Source: Thiobacillus sp. (GTDB taxonomy: Bacteria > Pseudomonadota > Gammaproteobacteria > Burkholderiales > Thiobacillaceae). Taken from it: a stretch of DNA of 37,953 nucleotides. The notes under the pieces are model-generated. The model was not told the DNA's origin and made no database searches. It worked only from the letters and a program-made list of their open reading frames with translations. The DNA lies in NCBI GenBank assembly GCA_030679915.1, contig JAUXRY010000037.1, forward strand, positions 1 to 37,953. Reading direction: 5' to 3'. Shown here in pieces: positions 26,741 to 36,055 of the stretch (the first letter of the stretch is position 1; each line of letters starts with the position of its first letter). The position numbers and the translations under genes were made by a program.

Positions 26741-27105
26741 TTCGCCGCGGCCGGCAACCCGCTTTCCGCCACCCATGCCTGCGCAGGCTCCAGCTCGTCA
26801 AACTGGTTAATGTCGGCAGACATGAACAGGCGATTGATCCACATGCTCCAGGCCACCCACTGATCGCCGGTCAGAATGGCGATGCGCCCAAAATCATTTT
26901 TATGCTCGCGTGAAAACTTGAGTTCTTCCCACGCAACATCCACGCTGTAAGACAACATGTCCCGCAGGTCGAACAGCACATTGACCGTTCCCTTGAACTG
27001 AATGCCGCAGCACACCGCCTGCTCAAACTCGCGGTAATCCTCCAGCGTGAACTGGCCCATGACGGATACGGCAATCTGGTTTTTATTAACATCGAGCTTG
27101 ATCAT
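26737..27105 (-). CDS. SpoIIAA/STAS-like protein
   Basis: A 122-residue cytoplasmic protein of the SpoIIAA-like group (PF11964 type): 'IAVSVMGQFTLEDYREFEQA', then VNVLFDLRDM and a C-terminal part with WVAWSMWINR. Homologues have been linked to lipid binding or signalling, but no function is firm. AGGAG precedes the ATG. It sits between an EamA transporter (27-nt gap) and the adhesin-E-like gene (overlap). Confidence 0.82.
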   Translation of the reverse strand: MIKLDVNKNQIAVSVMGQFTLEDYREFEQAVCCGIQFKGTVNVLFDLRDMLSYSVDVAWEELKFSREHKNDFGRIAILTGDQWVAWSMWINRLFMSADINQFDELEPAQAWVAESGLPAAAN

Positions 27106-27132
27106 GTAAATCTCCTGTGGCGAATATGCGAA

Positions 27133-27999
27133 CTATAGCGAATCAACGTGCGCAGGCGTAGAAGCACGTACTGCCCATACGCCGGCCAGCGCCACCACCG
27201 CCATACCCATCCAGGCTTGCAGCGGCAGGCGCTCGCCAAACAACAGCACGCCATAGACGGCCGAAAATCCCACGGTGGTATAGGCCAGCGCCCCCACGAT
27301 AAGCGTGCGGCCGCGATGATAGGCACGAGTCAGTGCCAGCTGTGCCAGGGTGGCCGACACCCCGATGCCAATCAGCCAAGGCCAGTCTTCGGCACGCGGC
27401 TGATGAAAACCCTCAGCCAGCATCCACGTTCCGCCCCCCAGTGTCGCCAGCAGCGTGAAATAAAACACCACCCGCCATTCCGGCTCACCCAGCTTGCCGA
27501 GTCGTTTGACATTGACGTAGGCCACCGCTGCCAGCATGCCCGAGCCCAATCCGGCCAGCGCGGGCAGCCAGTCCTGCCCCTGCACTTGCGGTTGAAGCAA
27601 TAACACGATGCCAACAAATCCCAGCAGCACCGCGCCCACCAATCCGCGCCCATGACGCTCATGCAGCCACCATGCGGATAACGCGGCCAAAAACAGTGGC
27701 GCCGTATAGTTGAGCGTGACGGCTGTGGCCAGCGGCAATCGCGCAATGGCATAGAAAAACAGCACCAGCGCGGTAAAGCCCGACAGACCGCGCCAGAAAT
27801 GGGCGCACAACTGCCGCGTCACCAGCGGCGCCAACCACTGACGACGTGTGGATGCGATCATGACCCAAATCGAAACCAGCCCGAATATCGATCGATAAAA
27901 CACCAGTTCTGCAGGCGTGAAGGTGCTGGAAAGATGCTTGACCTGCATGCTCATGAGTGCAAAAAGTGCTGCGGCAACCAGCATCCAGCTTGATTTCAT
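27133..27999 (-). CDS. EamA/DMT-family permease
   Basis: A 288-residue inner-membrane protein with about ten hydrophobic helices and two EamA repeats, including 'LNYTAPLFLAALSAWWLHER' in the first half and 'GALAYTTVGFSAVYGVLLFGE' in the second, the classic drug/metabolite exporter signatures. The substrate cannot be told from sequence. It heads the minus-strand unit with the STAS-like and adhesin-E-like genes and is divergent from xseB. Confidence 0.9.
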   Translation of the reverse strand: MKSSWMLVAAALFALMSMQVKHLSSTFTPAELVFYRSIFGLVSIWVMIASTRRQWLAPLVTRQLCAHFWRGLSGFTALVLFFYAIARLPLATAVTLNYTAPLFLAALSAWWLHERHGRGLVGAVLLGFVGIVLLLQPQVQGQDWLPALAGLGSGMLAAVAYVNVKRLGKLGEPEWRVVFYFTLLATLGGGTWMLAEGFHQPRAEDWPWLIGIGVSATLAQLALTRAYHRGRTLIVGALAYTTVGFSAVYGVLLFGERLPLQAWMGMAVVALAGVWAVRASTPAHVDSL

Positions 28000-28079
28000 C
28001 GGAAACGGTTCATTGAAGAGTCTTCATCATGGTGGAGCGAATATTTAAGTGTCCTGATCGCTGTAGGTTCGCCCACCAC

Positions 28080-28110
28080 AGGATGGCGGGAGCCGTCATC
28101 ATGCCATCCT
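28080..28110. repeat. Inverted repeat between the permease and xseB
   Basis: AGGATGGC (28080-28087) and GCCATCCT (28103-28110) form a perfect 8-bp inverted repeat, 15 nt apart, in the 253-nt divergent intergenic region. It could be an operator for either gene or a transcript hairpin. I see no clear promoter hexamers next to it. Confidence 0.4.
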
Positions 28111-28252
28111 GCGGCGACGACTGATACAGTCATCCCGAGTGAAAACCCTGCAGCAAAAGCATAAATATTGTCGATGGGCGACCGCACCGGGGAGGCGTCC
28201 CTGCTCTGAATTTGTTAAAGTAACGCGCTTTGTTTCTGCCAGATTGCATGCC

Positions 28253-28513
28253 ATGGCCAAATCCCGCGCCGCAACGCCCCCAAAAGACTATGAATCCGCC
28301 CTCGCGGAGCTGGAGTCCATTGTCGGCGAAATGGAATCGGGCCAACTGCCGCTCGAAGCGTCACTCGCGGCCTACAAGCGCGGCGCGGTATTGCTGCACT
28401 ACTGTCGCCAGCAGCTAAGCGAAGCGGAGCAGCAAGTGAAGATTCTGGAAAACGGCGCCTTGGCAGATTTCAAAACCGGCCAGCCTTTCAAGACTGACGA
28501 CCTCGATGACTGA
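28253..28513 (+). CDS. xseB: Exodeoxyribonuclease VII small subunit
   Basis: An 86-residue protein: 'DYESALAELESIVGEMESGQ' then LPLEASLAAYKRGAVLLHYC, the XseB signature. It partners with XseA (not in the window) to digest single-stranded DNA. The ATG at 28253 is chosen because the conserved region begins there; the frame is open further upstream. It overlaps ispA by 8 nt, the usual xseB-ispA-dxs arrangement. Confidence 0.93.
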   Translation: MAKSRAATPPKDYESALAELESIVGEMESGQLPLEASLAAYKRGAVLLHYCRQQLSEAEQQVKILENGALADFKTGQPFKTDDLDD

Positions 28514-29393
28514 TTTCTCAGCCTGGACACAGGCGTGCCAAGCACACATTGAAACCACACTGGCCGAGTGTCTTCCCCCGGCCAGCATTACCCCACAGCG
28601 CCTGCACGAAGCGATGCGTTACGCGGTATTGGGCGGCGGTAAACGGGTGCGACCGTTGCTGGCTTTTGCCGCAGGTGAAGTGACCGGCGCCGATGCGAAT
28701 CGGGTGCAACATGCCGCCGCCGCAGTCGAACTGATACACGCTTATTCGCTGGTACACGATGACATGCCGGCGATGGACAACGATGCCTTGCGGCGTGGCA
28801 AGCCCACGGTACACGTGGAATTCGACGAAGCGACCGCACTGTTGGTGGGCGACGCCCTGCAAAGCCTGGCATTCGATATTCTCACCGCGCAATCACTGTC
28901 CGACGATCCAGCAACCCAACTGAACATGGTGCAACTGCTGGCACTGGCCGCCGGCTCGCGCGGGATGGCCGGCGGGCAGGCGATCGATCTTGCCAGCGTC
29001 GGCAAGCCGCTCGATCTGCCCGAACTCGAATTCATGCACATCCACAAAACGGGTGCGCTGATTCGGGCATCGGTTTTGCTGGGCGCGCAGTGCGGCACGA
29101 TTGACGCGGCCACCACCGCCGCATTGGATCACTATGCCAAGTGCATCGGCCTGGCCTTCCAGGTGGTGGACGACATACTCGACGCCGAAGCACCCACCGC
29201 AACCCTAGGCAAAACCGCCGGCAAGGACGCCGCCGACAACAAGCCCACCTATGTGAGTCTGCTTGGCGTGGCACAAGCGCGGGAACTGGCGCAGGAGCTG
29301 CGCGCCGATGCCCACAAGGCGCTGGCCCAGCTGGGCGCACCGGCCGAACGTTTGCGCCAGCTGGCAGATTTCGTCGTCGAGCGTTCGTTTTGA
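28506..29393 (+). CDS. ispA: Farnesyl/geranyl diphosphate synthase
   Basis: A 295-residue trans-prenyltransferase that condenses IPP with DMAPP and GPP. The first aspartate-rich motif is DDMPAMD (85-91) and the second DDILD (222-226); '[10 protein letters not shown]' is the substrate-binding arginine region. The length is typical for bacterial IspA. It overlaps xseB by 8 nt and shares the TGATG junction with dxs, so isoprenoid precursor supply and use are co-transcribed. Confidence 0.95.
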   Translation: MTDFSAWTQACQAHIETTLAECLPPASITPQRLHEAMRYAVLGGGKRVRPLLAFAAGEVTGADANRVQHAAAAVELIHAYSLVHDDMPAMDNDALRRGKPTVHVEFDEATALLVGDALQSLAFDILTAQSLSDDPATQLNMVQLLALAAGSRGMAGGQAIDLASVGKPLDLPELEFMHIHKTGALIRASVLLGAQCGTIDAATTAALDHYAKCIGLAFQVVDDILDAEAPTATLGKTAGKDAADNKPTYVSLLGVAQARELAQELRADAHKALAQLGAPAERLRQLADFVVERSF

Positions 29394-31249
29394 TGCACAC
29401 GCCACTGCTCGACACCCTCCAATCTCCGGACGACCTGCGTGCCTTATCGTCTGACAAGCTGCCGCAGTTGGCTGCCGAACTGCGTGAATTCCTGGTGGAC
29501 TCGGTTGCGCAAACGGGGGGGCATCTGGCGTCCAATCTGGGCACGGTGGAGCTGACGCTCGCGCTGCATTACATTTTCGACACCCCCAACGACCGCATCG
29601 TGTGGGATGTCGGCCACCAGACCTATGTCCACAAAATCCTGACCGGACGTCGCGAGGCCATGGCCCAGCTGCGCCAGCCCGGCGGCATTGCCGGATTTCC
29701 ACGTCGCGCTGAAAGCGAGTTTGACGCCTTTGGCGCCGGCCACTCAAGCACGTCGATTTCAGCCGCGCTCGGCATGGCTACGGCCTTCCGCCAGTTGGGC
29801 TCCGAGCAGCGTGCCGTGGCAGTGATCGGCGACGGTGCGATGACTGCCGGCATGGCATTCGAGGCCTTGAATAACGCCGGCGACACCGACCTGCCCCTGC
29901 TGGTAGTGCTGAACGACAACGATATGTCGATTTCGCCCAATGTCGGTGCCCTGAACAATTATCTGGCACGGCTGATGTCGGGCCGCTTCTACACGGCTGC
30001 CCGACGCGCTGGCGATAAAGTGTTGTCAGTCGCCCCGCCAATCCGCGAACTCGCCAAGCGCGCTGAAGAACACATGAAGGGTATGGTCATACCCGGTACG
30101 CTGTTCGAGGAATTTGGCTTCAACTACATCGGCCCGATCGACGGTCACGACCTCGACGTGCTGCTGGATACGCTGAACAACATCAAGCAACTCAGCGGCC
30201 CGCAGTTCCTGCATGTGGTCACCCGCAAGGGCAAAGGCTACACGCCCGCTGAAGCCAACCCTTGCCAGTATCACGGCGTGTCGCACTTCGATCCTGCCGT
30301 CGGCGTCGTTGAAAAAACCGGTGGCAAACCCACTTACACCCAAGTGTTTGGCGACTGGCTGTGCGACATGGCGGCTGCCGATGCCCGACTGGTCGGCATC
30401 ACACCAGCCATGCGCGAAGGCTCGGGCATGGTGCGTTTTTCGAAAGAGTTTCCCAAGCGCTACTTCGACGTCGGTATCGCCGAGCAACACGCGCTGACCT
30501 TTGCCGCCGGCCTCGCCTGCGAAGGCATCAAACCGGTGGTGGCGATCTATTCGACCTTCCTGCAGCGCGCCTACGATCAGCTGATTCACGATATTGCACT
30601 GCAAGACTTGCCGGTGATGCTGGCCATCGACCGCGCCGGGCTGGTGGGTGCCGACGGTCCGACCCACGCAGGCAGCTTTGATCTCAGCTACCTGCGCTGC
30701 ATCCCCAACATGCTGATCGCAGCGCCGTCGGATGAAAACGAATGCCGCCGCTTGCTGACCACCGCGTTCTTGCACAAGGGCCCGTCGGCAGTGCGTTATC
30801 CGCGTGGAACCGGTGTCGGGGCGATCCTCTCACCCGACCTCGAACCGGTTGAAATCGGCAAAGGCGTGCTGCGCCGCAGTGGCCAGGACGTCGCCTTCAT
30901 TGCCTTTGGCAGTCTGGTTGCGCCAGCCCTGATAGCCGCCGAAGCGCTTGATGCCAGCGTGGCCGACATGCGCTTTGTAAAACCGCTCGACGTCGACCTG
31001 CTGATCGAACTGGCTCAACGCAATAAACTGTTGGTCACACTGGAAGAAAACGCAGTGGCGGGTGGCGCCGGGGCAGGCGTGGCCGAAGCATTGGCCGCCT
31101 TGGGCATCACCACGCCGGTGCTTCAGCTCGGCCTGCCGGACACCTTCATCGAGCATGGCGACCCGGCACGCATGCTGACCGATTGCGGCCTTGATGCCGC
31201 AGGAATCGAACACACCGTACGCCAGCGGATAACCCTATTACCCGAGTAG
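29393..31249 (+). CDS. dxs: 1-deoxy-D-xylulose-5-phosphate synthase
   Basis: A 618-residue thiamine-diphosphate enzyme joining pyruvate and glyceraldehyde 3-phosphate, the first step of the MEP isoprenoid pathway. GDGAMTAG (about 146-153) followed by the paired Asn is the TPP/Mg motif, SNLG and '[16 protein letters not shown]' the active-site entrance, and [14 protein letters not shown] the transketolase pyrimidine domain. The true start is the ATG at 29393, overlapping the ispA stop by one base; the frame is open further upstream inside ispA. Next is folE2 with its own promoter. Confidence 0.96.
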   Translation: MHTPLLDTLQSPDDLRALSSDKLPQLAAELREFLVDSVAQTGGHLASNLGTVELTLALHYIFDTPNDRIVWDVGHQTYVHKILTGRREAMAQLRQPGGIAGFPRRAESEFDAFGAGHSSTSISAALGMATAFRQLGSEQRAVAVIGDGAMTAGMAFEALNNAGDTDLPLLVVLNDNDMSISPNVGALNNYLARLMSGRFYTAARRAGDKVLSVAPPIRELAKRAEEHMKGMVIPGTLFEEFGFNYIGPIDGHDLDVLLDTLNNIKQLSGPQFLHVVTRKGKGYTPAEANPCQYHGVSHFDPAVGVVEKTGGKPTYTQVFGDWLCDMAAADARLVGITPAMREGSGMVRFSKEFPKRYFDVGIAEQHALTFAAGLACEGIKPVVAIYSTFLQRAYDQLIHDIALQDLPVMLAIDRAGLVGADGPTHAGSFDLSYLRCIPNMLIAAPSDENECRRLLTTAFLHKGPSAVRYPRGTGVGAILSPDLEPVEIGKGVLRRSGQDVAFIAFGSLVAPALIAAEALDASVADMRFVKPLDVDLLIELAQRNKLLVTLEENAVAGGAGAGVAEALAALGITTPVLQLGLPDTFIEHGDPARMLTDCGLDAAGIEHTVRQRITLLPE

Positions 31250-31278
31250 TTTACTCAACTATTTCGACAGTTTATACT
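31250..31278 (+). promoter_or_regulatory. Sigma70-like promoter of folE2
   Basis: TTTACT (31250-31255) and TATACT (31273-31278) are separated by exactly 17 nt, close to the -35/-10 consensus. They start right after the dxs stop and lie 35 nt before the folE2 ATG. Transcription would begin near 31285. Confidence 0.65.
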
Positions 31279-31290
31279 CAGTCTAAACTG
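31268..31290. promoter_or_regulatory. Palindromic operator candidate over the folE2 -10 region
   Basis: CAGTTTA (31268-31274) and TAAACTG (31284-31290) form a 7-bp inverted repeat with a 9-nt spacer covering the -10 box and the likely start site, a position expected for a repressor. FolE2 genes are often under the zinc repressor Zur, but this sequence does not obviously match the usual Zur box, so the regulator is open. Confidence 0.5.
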
Positions 31291-31313
31291 TACAACCTCA
31301 TCAGGAGCCTGCC

Positions 31314-32117
31314 ATGAACCAGATTTGCGACCCCGTCAGCATGCCGGACGTACAAAGCTCGGCCGACACGCGGAAGATCGCCATCGACAAGGTGGGCATC
31401 AAAAGCATTCGTCATCCCGTACGCGTGGCCGACAAAAGCGATGGCGTTCAGCACACGATCGCCAACTTCAACATGTATGTGTACCTGCCGCACAATTTCA
31501 AGGGCACGCACATGTCGCGTTTCATCGAAATTCTCAACACGCGCGAGCGTGAAATTTCGGTCGAGAACTTCGAAGGCATGTTGCGTCAGATGGTCGAGCG
31601 GCTGGAAGCCGAGTCCGGCTACATCGAGATGAGCTTCCCCTACTTCATCAACAAGTCAGCCCCGGTTTCCGGCGTGCAGAGCCTGCTGGACTACGAAGTC
31701 ACCTTCATTGGCTCCATCGAAAAAGGCCAGTTCACCCACACCACCAAGGTCGTGGTGCCGGTGACCAGCCTGTGCCCCTGCTCAAAGAAAATCTCCGAAT
31801 ATGGCGCGCATAACCAGCGCTCGCACGTCACCGTTACGGCAAGAACCAACGGTTTTCTGTGGATTGAAGACCTGGTGCGCAAAGTGGAAGACCAGGCCTC
31901 ATGCGAACTGTTCGGGCTGCTCAAGCGCCCGGACGAGAAATTCGTCACCGAGCGCGCCTACGACAATCCGAAATTCGTTGAAGACATCGTGCGCGATGTC
32001 GCCGCCGCGATGAACGCCGAAACACTGATCGACGCCTACGTGGTTGAAGCGGAGAATTTTGAGTCGATTCATAACCACAGCGCCTATGCGCTGATCGAGC
32101 GCGACAAGACGAAGTAA
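31314..32117 (+). CDS. folE2: GTP cyclohydrolase FolE2 (type IB)
   Basis: A 267-residue enzyme turning GTP into dihydroneopterin triphosphate for folate and related pterins. '[24 protein letters not shown]' region, [12 protein letters not shown] (Cys154, candidate metal ligand and catalytic Cys) and GAHNQRSH fit FolE2, which unlike FolE can use metals other than zinc. AGGAG lies 6 nt before the ATG. It has its own promoter and is closed by a terminator at 32136-32163. No classic folE is in the window. Confidence 0.95.
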   Translation: MNQICDPVSMPDVQSSADTRKIAIDKVGIKSIRHPVRVADKSDGVQHTIANFNMYVYLPHNFKGTHMSRFIEILNTREREISVENFEGMLRQMVERLEAESGYIEMSFPYFINKSAPVSGVQSLLDYEVTFIGSIEKGQFTHTTKVVVPVTSLCPCSKKISEYGAHNQRSHVTVTARTNGFLWIEDLVRKVEDQASCELFGLLKRPDEKFVTERAYDNPKFVEDIVRDVAAAMNAETLIDAYVVEAENFESIHNHSAYALIERDKTK

Positions 32118-32135
32118 TCCATATCCTGCACCAAC

Positions 32136-32163
32136 AATAAGGCCTGCGATTGCAGGCCTTATT
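32136..32163 (+). terminator. Hairpin terminator after folE2
   Basis: A perfect 12-bp stem (32136-32147 with 32152-32163) and a GATT loop, beginning AATAAGG and ending CCTTATT followed by TCATG. It lies 18 nt past the folE2 stop. Confidence 0.8.
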
Positions 32164-32429
32164 TCATGACGGATACCCCAGCTCGCGTAGGGCGTAACTT
32201 TTATTGCACCGGATGTATGAGGCTCAAACAGTAACCGAAAACACCCCGTCACCACCTCCCTGGTTTTGACCGTCTCCCCCTCTCAGACCCGCCGAAAATT
32301 AAGTCTGCCGGGTGGATCAGCGGCAAAGATGTTTGAGCAACGCTACAAAAAACAAAATTAAAAACAACAAAGCGGGGCGAGTTCTTTGCCGCCCACTTGG
32401 CAGGCTCAATTTTCGGGGTTTCGGGGATG

Positions 32430-32500
32430 TCGGGGTCGCCTTTCTTTGGTTACTTTCTTGGGCGAGACAAAGAAAGTGACTTGCCGCCGGCAACCCCGGC
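32430..32500. repeat. Dispersed hairpin repeat element
   Basis: The gap 32164-32570 holds no supported gene. Within it, GTTACTTTCTT (32449-32459) and AAGAAAGTGAC (32470-32480) form an 11-bp stem with one G-T pair, inside a longer phrase running CGCCTTTCTTTGG ... GACTTGCCGCCGG. I recall this phrase as a high-copy intergenic repeat in many proteobacteria, where it produces spurious protein calls. An A-rich stretch at 32345-32370 precedes it. Mobility and function are unknown. Confidence 0.55.
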
Positions 32501-32570
32501 CAACGGTCAGTAGCCCAGCGGAGTTCCCTGCTACAACACCCCGCCCCACAACAAGCTCAAAGCGAACGAA

Positions 32571-33221
32571 TCAATACCGTTGCGTCAACGTCATCGTCTG
32601 CCCATCACGTCGCATTTCCATTCGGTTCAAAAAGCTCATCCCCAACAGCGGCACACTCAAGCCTGCTTCCAGCACCATGCCTTCAACCTGATTCAGGGTA
32701 ATCCTGCCCACCTTGACGGTATTGAAGGTGACGCGCCAGGCTGGCACCACACCCGCAGCCGTCCCAACACCCACAGCCTGCCCGGCTTTATAGTCGAGGC
32801 CCATCCGCTTGGCCTCGGCTGCATTGATGGCGATGGAGGTTGCACCGGTGTCGACCAGAAAGCTCACCGGATAGCCGTTAAGCGAACCGGCAGCTGCAAA
32901 ATGTCCACGCGCATCGGCCGTGAGCGAAACACTCTGCCGCTCACTCGCGGCCGCACTGCCCGCAAACGACTGCCCCATGCTCAGGATACGGCGCTTGCCG
33001 TCGACATCGAAACTGGCGCTGCCCGAGTCAGCCGATATCAGCTTCACCCCCTGAACCACTTGTCCTACGCTGAGTGTTCGCGGTTTGCCGCCGTCTATGG
33101 TGACAATGGCCTTGTCCTTGAACAGCCCCACCACCGAAACACTCGCCGCCCATGTGGGGGTGCAGACCAGCCAGCCAGCCGCTAATATGGTCACATTAAA
33201 TGAAATATATTTGAGAGACAT
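32571..33221 (-). CDS. Periplasmic retropepsin-like aspartic protease
   Basis: A 216-residue protein with a signal peptide (about 1-26, ending TWA). The single aspartic-protease motif FLVDTGATS (Asp124, Thr125, Gly126) and the later VPLLGMSFLNRM match the clan AA TIGR02281-like family, which should act as a dimer. Residues 27-85 form a separate beta-rich domain. Substrates are unknown. AGGA lies 6 nt before the ATG. Its start codon and the GTG of the divergent amidotransferase are one base apart. Confidence 0.88.
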   Translation of the reverse strand: MSLKYISFNVTILAAGWLVCTPTWAASVSVVGLFKDKAIVTIDGGKPRTLSVGQVVQGVKLISADSGSASFDVDGKRRILSMGQSFAGSAAASERQSVSLTADARGHFAAAGSLNGYPVSFLVDTGATSIAINAAEAKRMGLDYKAGQAVGVGTAAGVVPAWRVTFNTVKVGRITLNQVEGMVLEAGLSVPLLGMSFLNRMEMRRDGQTMTLTQRY

Positions 33222-33222
33222 C

Positions 33223-33951
33223 GTGCATCCTGTTTTGATTTTTCGTCATTCCCCCACCGAAGGGCCGGGGTATTTCACCACGTTTCTGGATCGCCACAGC
33301 ATCCCCTGGCAGCTGGTGCGCATCGATGCGGGCGACACCATACCCAACACCCTTAACGGCGTTTCTGGTGTCTGCTTGATGGGGGGCCCCATGAGCGTCA
33401 ATGACGACCTGCCCTGGATCCCGCCCGTACTGTCGCTGATTCGGCAAGCGGTTGCCGCAGACATTCCGGTGATCGGCCACTGCCTGGGCGGCCAGTTGAT
33501 GGCCAAGGCGCTTGGTGGCACAGTGGGGCCTACCCCGGACAAGGAAATTGGCTGGGGCGACGTTCGCATCACCCACCACATCGCGGCACGCCCCTGGCTG
33601 GGCGAAGCTACGCAACCCTTGCCGGCATTCCACTGGCACGGCGAAACCTTCACTTTGCCGCCGGGCGCCGTGCGCATTCTGGAAAGCGCCTACTGCGCCA
33701 ACCAGGCTTATGTACTAAACGAACGTCATATCGGCATGCAATGCCATGTTGAAATGACGCCCGAACTGATCGCCAGCTGGTGCGAAAATGGCGCCGATGA
33801 AATAAACGCCAGCAACAGCCCCGGCGTGCAATCACCCGAAATAATCCAGGCGGACATGGCGGCCCGCACCGCTCAGCTTCACCAGGTAGCAGACAAAATT
33901 TATTCCCGCTGGATTCAAGGGCTTAGCAGATTATCCCCAGCAGGCAGTTAA
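33223..33951 (+). CDS. Class I glutamine amidotransferase-like protein
   Basis: A 242-residue stand-alone GATase1 domain similar to GMP-synthase-type amidotransferases: GGPMSV, the nucleophile elbow VIGHCLGGQ (Cys87) and QCHVEMTPE (His175, Glu177) give the triad. Such proteins hydrolyse glutamine or act on gamma-glutamyl compounds; the acceptor is unknown. I chose the GTG at 33223, with GAGAG 5 nt ahead, because VHPVLIFRH aligns with the usual family start; an ATG at 33187 lies inside the divergent protease gene and has no ribosome site. Confidence 0.82.
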   Translation: MHPVLIFRHSPTEGPGYFTTFLDRHSIPWQLVRIDAGDTIPNTLNGVSGVCLMGGPMSVNDDLPWIPPVLSLIRQAVAADIPVIGHCLGGQLMAKALGGTVGPTPDKEIGWGDVRITHHIAARPWLGEATQPLPAFHWHGETFTLPPGAVRILESAYCANQAYVLNERHIGMQCHVEMTPELIASWCENGADEINASNSPGVQSPEIIQADMAARTAQLHQVADKIYSRWIQGLSRLSPAGS

Positions 33952-34055
33952 CAGACAGTTGGACAGCCGCTTCGCGCGGCGTAGGATAAGCACCGGAGTC
34001 TCATCCCGTCTCAAAAGCAATATCTGAGTACATCAATTCGAAACATGGAGGATTT

Positions 34056-34469
34056 ATGCAAAATGTCGACTACGCCAACTTCGATTTTGGTGAACGCCTG
34101 AACGGTTTCATCGTGGAAGTGATGAATTTCGGCGGCGCACCGCGCACCGAAGCCGATCTCACCGAAGGCCAGAAAGTCTTTGTCCGCGCGGTCAAGCGCG
34201 AAATGGTCAAATACGCAGACCCCTACCGCCACGGTTATCCCCACAATCTGCTGGAGCAAATGGAGGCTTTTACCCGCACCATTGGCGATCTACACAACTC
34301 CTATTTCGATTCGAGCATGCGTAAAGTCAGCGATTGTCTGTACAACCGCTGGAAGATGCTTTACGAAGAAACCAAGAAACTGGCTGCTGCGGGGGGGGAC
34401 ACCAAACCCGCCTGGGTTGACGTCATCAAGACCGTACCCTCCGATATGCCTGCCTTCTTCGACGCGTAA
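34056..34469 (+). CDS. Conserved-looking unknown protein upstream of sat
   Basis: A 137-residue, probably soluble and mainly helical protein I do not recognise. It has a strong GGAGG site ahead of its ATG and its own terminator, so it is a real single-gene unit. Tyr, His and Met are frequent ('REMVKYADPYRHGYPHNLLE', 'HNSYFDSSMRKVSDCLYNRW'), with one cysteine. An eight-G run at 34391-34398 lies near the C-terminus. Its position next to sat-aprBA suggests a link to sulfur oxidation, but nothing in the sequence proves it. Confidence 0.8.
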   Translation: MQNVDYANFDFGERLNGFIVEVMNFGGAPRTEADLTEGQKVFVRAVKREMVKYADPYRHGYPHNLLEQMEAFTRTIGDLHNSYFDSSMRKVSDCLYNRWKMLYEETKKLAAAGGDTKPAWVDVIKTVPSDMPAFFDA

Positions 34470-34491
34470 ACTGCTGTTTCCGCTGTTTAAT

Positions 34492-34522
34492 AAAAAGAGC
34501 CCGAGTCAGTCGGGCTCTTTTT
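34492..34522 (+). terminator. Rho-independent terminator after the 137-residue gene
   Basis: A perfect 13-bp stem (34492-34504 with 34510-34522), loop GTCAG, ends in CTCTTTTT and continues ATTTT. It is A-rich on the left arm and T-rich on the right, so it may work on both strands. Confidence 0.88.
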
Positions 34523-34643
34523 ATTTTCAAACCAGCGCATCAACCCCGCTTATCCTCAAATAAAAATAAAGGATTATTCAGGCCCAAAGCCCGGTGCTAT
34601 CCTGCTTGGTAATAAATACCCACATCAAGTCTGAGGAGACAGC

Positions 34644-35861
34644 ATGTCCAAACTGGTACGCCCACACGGTGGCGGTGAGCTCAAGCCCCTGCTACTGACA
34701 GGCACCGCGCTTGCCGCAGAAATCGCGCGCGCAGCCTCGCTACCCAAGGTCAAAATGTCATCGCGCGAGACCGGCGACCTCATCATGATGGGCATCGGTG
34801 GCTTCACCCCGCTTGACGGCTTTATGACCCATGCCGACTGGCAGGGTGTATGTGACGGTTACAAAATGGCCAACGGCCTATTCTGGCCGATTCCGGTCAC
34901 CCTCTCGACGGATGATGTCTCTGGCCAAAGCATTGCAGTCGGCGCCGATATCGCGCTGGTCAACGGCGAAAGTGGCGAAATTCTGGGCACCATGAAAGTG
35001 ACCGAGAAATACGCCATCGACAAGGCCCACGAGTGCATGCAGGTCTACAAGACCACAGACATTGAGCATCCCGGCGTCAAAATGGTCATGGATCAGGGGG
35101 CGGTCAACTTGGCCGGTCCAGTCAAGGTACTGTCCACCGGTGGTTTCAAGGAAGAGTACGGCGATCAGTTCATGACCCCCGCCGAAACCCGCGCCGCATT
35201 TGAAAAGGCCGGCTGGTCCAAGGTGGCGGCTTTCCAGACGCGCAATCCGATGCATCGCTCGCATGAGTACCTGGCCAAGATCGCCATCGAAACCATGGAT
35301 GGCGTACTGATCCACTCCTTGCTGGGCGCACTGAAGCCGGGCGACATTCCCGCAGAAGTCCGTTCCGAAGCGATCAGCACACTGGTTGAGAATTACTTCG
35401 CACCCAACACCGTGATCCAGGCGGGTTATCCGCTGGACATGCGTTATGCCGGTCCACGCGAAGCACTGCTGCACGCGCTGTTCCGCCAAAACTATGGCTG
35501 CTCTCACCTGATCGTCGGTCGTGACCACGCAGGCGTGGGCGATTACTACGGCCCGTTTGACGCGCAGAAGATTTTTGACGAGATTCCCAAGGGCGCGCTC
35601 GAAACGGTGAACATGAACATCGACTGGACTTTCTGGTGCAACAAGTGCGGCGGTATGGCTTCTCAGCGCACCTGCCCGCACACCAAGGACGATCGCATTC
35701 TGCTGTCTGGCACCAAAGTGCGTTCGATGCTTTCCGAAGGCCAGGACCTGCCGGTTGAATTTAGCCGTCCCGAAGTGGCCAAGGTTCTTCAGAAGTACTA
35801 CGCTGGTTTATCCACCGAGCAAAACGTCAAGATCGAGTTAAAAGGCCATTCGGCCGCATAA
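34644..35861 (+). CDS. sat: Dissimilatory ATP sulfurylase
   Basis: A 405-residue homo-oligomeric Sat. In sulfur oxidisers it turns APS and pyrophosphate into ATP and sulfate. Active-site motifs: [11 protein letters not shown] (198-208), [13 protein letters not shown] (292-304) and the KVRSMLSEG loop. Cys332, Cys335, Cys344 and His346 (CNKC ... CPH) form the zinc site seen in Thermus and Archaeoglobus type Sat. There is no APS-kinase domain. GAGGAG precedes the ATG. AprB and AprA follow after a 194-nt gap, completing the APS route of sulfite oxidation. Confidence 0.96.
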   Translation: MSKLVRPHGGGELKPLLLTGTALAAEIARAASLPKVKMSSRETGDLIMMGIGGFTPLDGFMTHADWQGVCDGYKMANGLFWPIPVTLSTDDVSGQSIAVGADIALVNGESGEILGTMKVTEKYAIDKAHECMQVYKTTDIEHPGVKMVMDQGAVNLAGPVKVLSTGGFKEEYGDQFMTPAETRAAFEKAGWSKVAAFQTRNPMHRSHEYLAKIAIETMDGVLIHSLLGALKPGDIPAEVRSEAISTLVENYFAPNTVIQAGYPLDMRYAGPREALLHALFRQNYGCSHLIVGRDHAGVGDYYGPFDAQKIFDEIPKGALETVNMNIDWTFWCNKCGGMASQRTCPHTKDDRILLSGTKVRSMLSEGQDLPVEFSRPEVAKVLQKYYAGLSTEQNVKIELKGHSAA

Positions 35862-36055
35862 GTTTTTCCGAACGAATCTCAAGTCCACGGGACACGTCCT
35901 GAAAGGCATGGAATTCTGGTTTGGAGCAAAAGTTTTAGGACACGAGCCTACCGGAAGCGGATTCGCGATACGCCCCGGCCAAGGACGGGTTCAGTTCTAA
36001 TCGGGCCGCGACGGACGCGGAAGTTGTTAGCTAACTACTATTTAAGGAGACTGTA
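35862..36055 (+). other. Spacer between sat and aprB
   Basis: 194 nt without a gene. The aprB ribosome site (AAGGAG) is at its end. There is no aprM-like gene and no clear hairpin, so whether aprBA has its own promoter is undecided. Confidence 0.4.
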
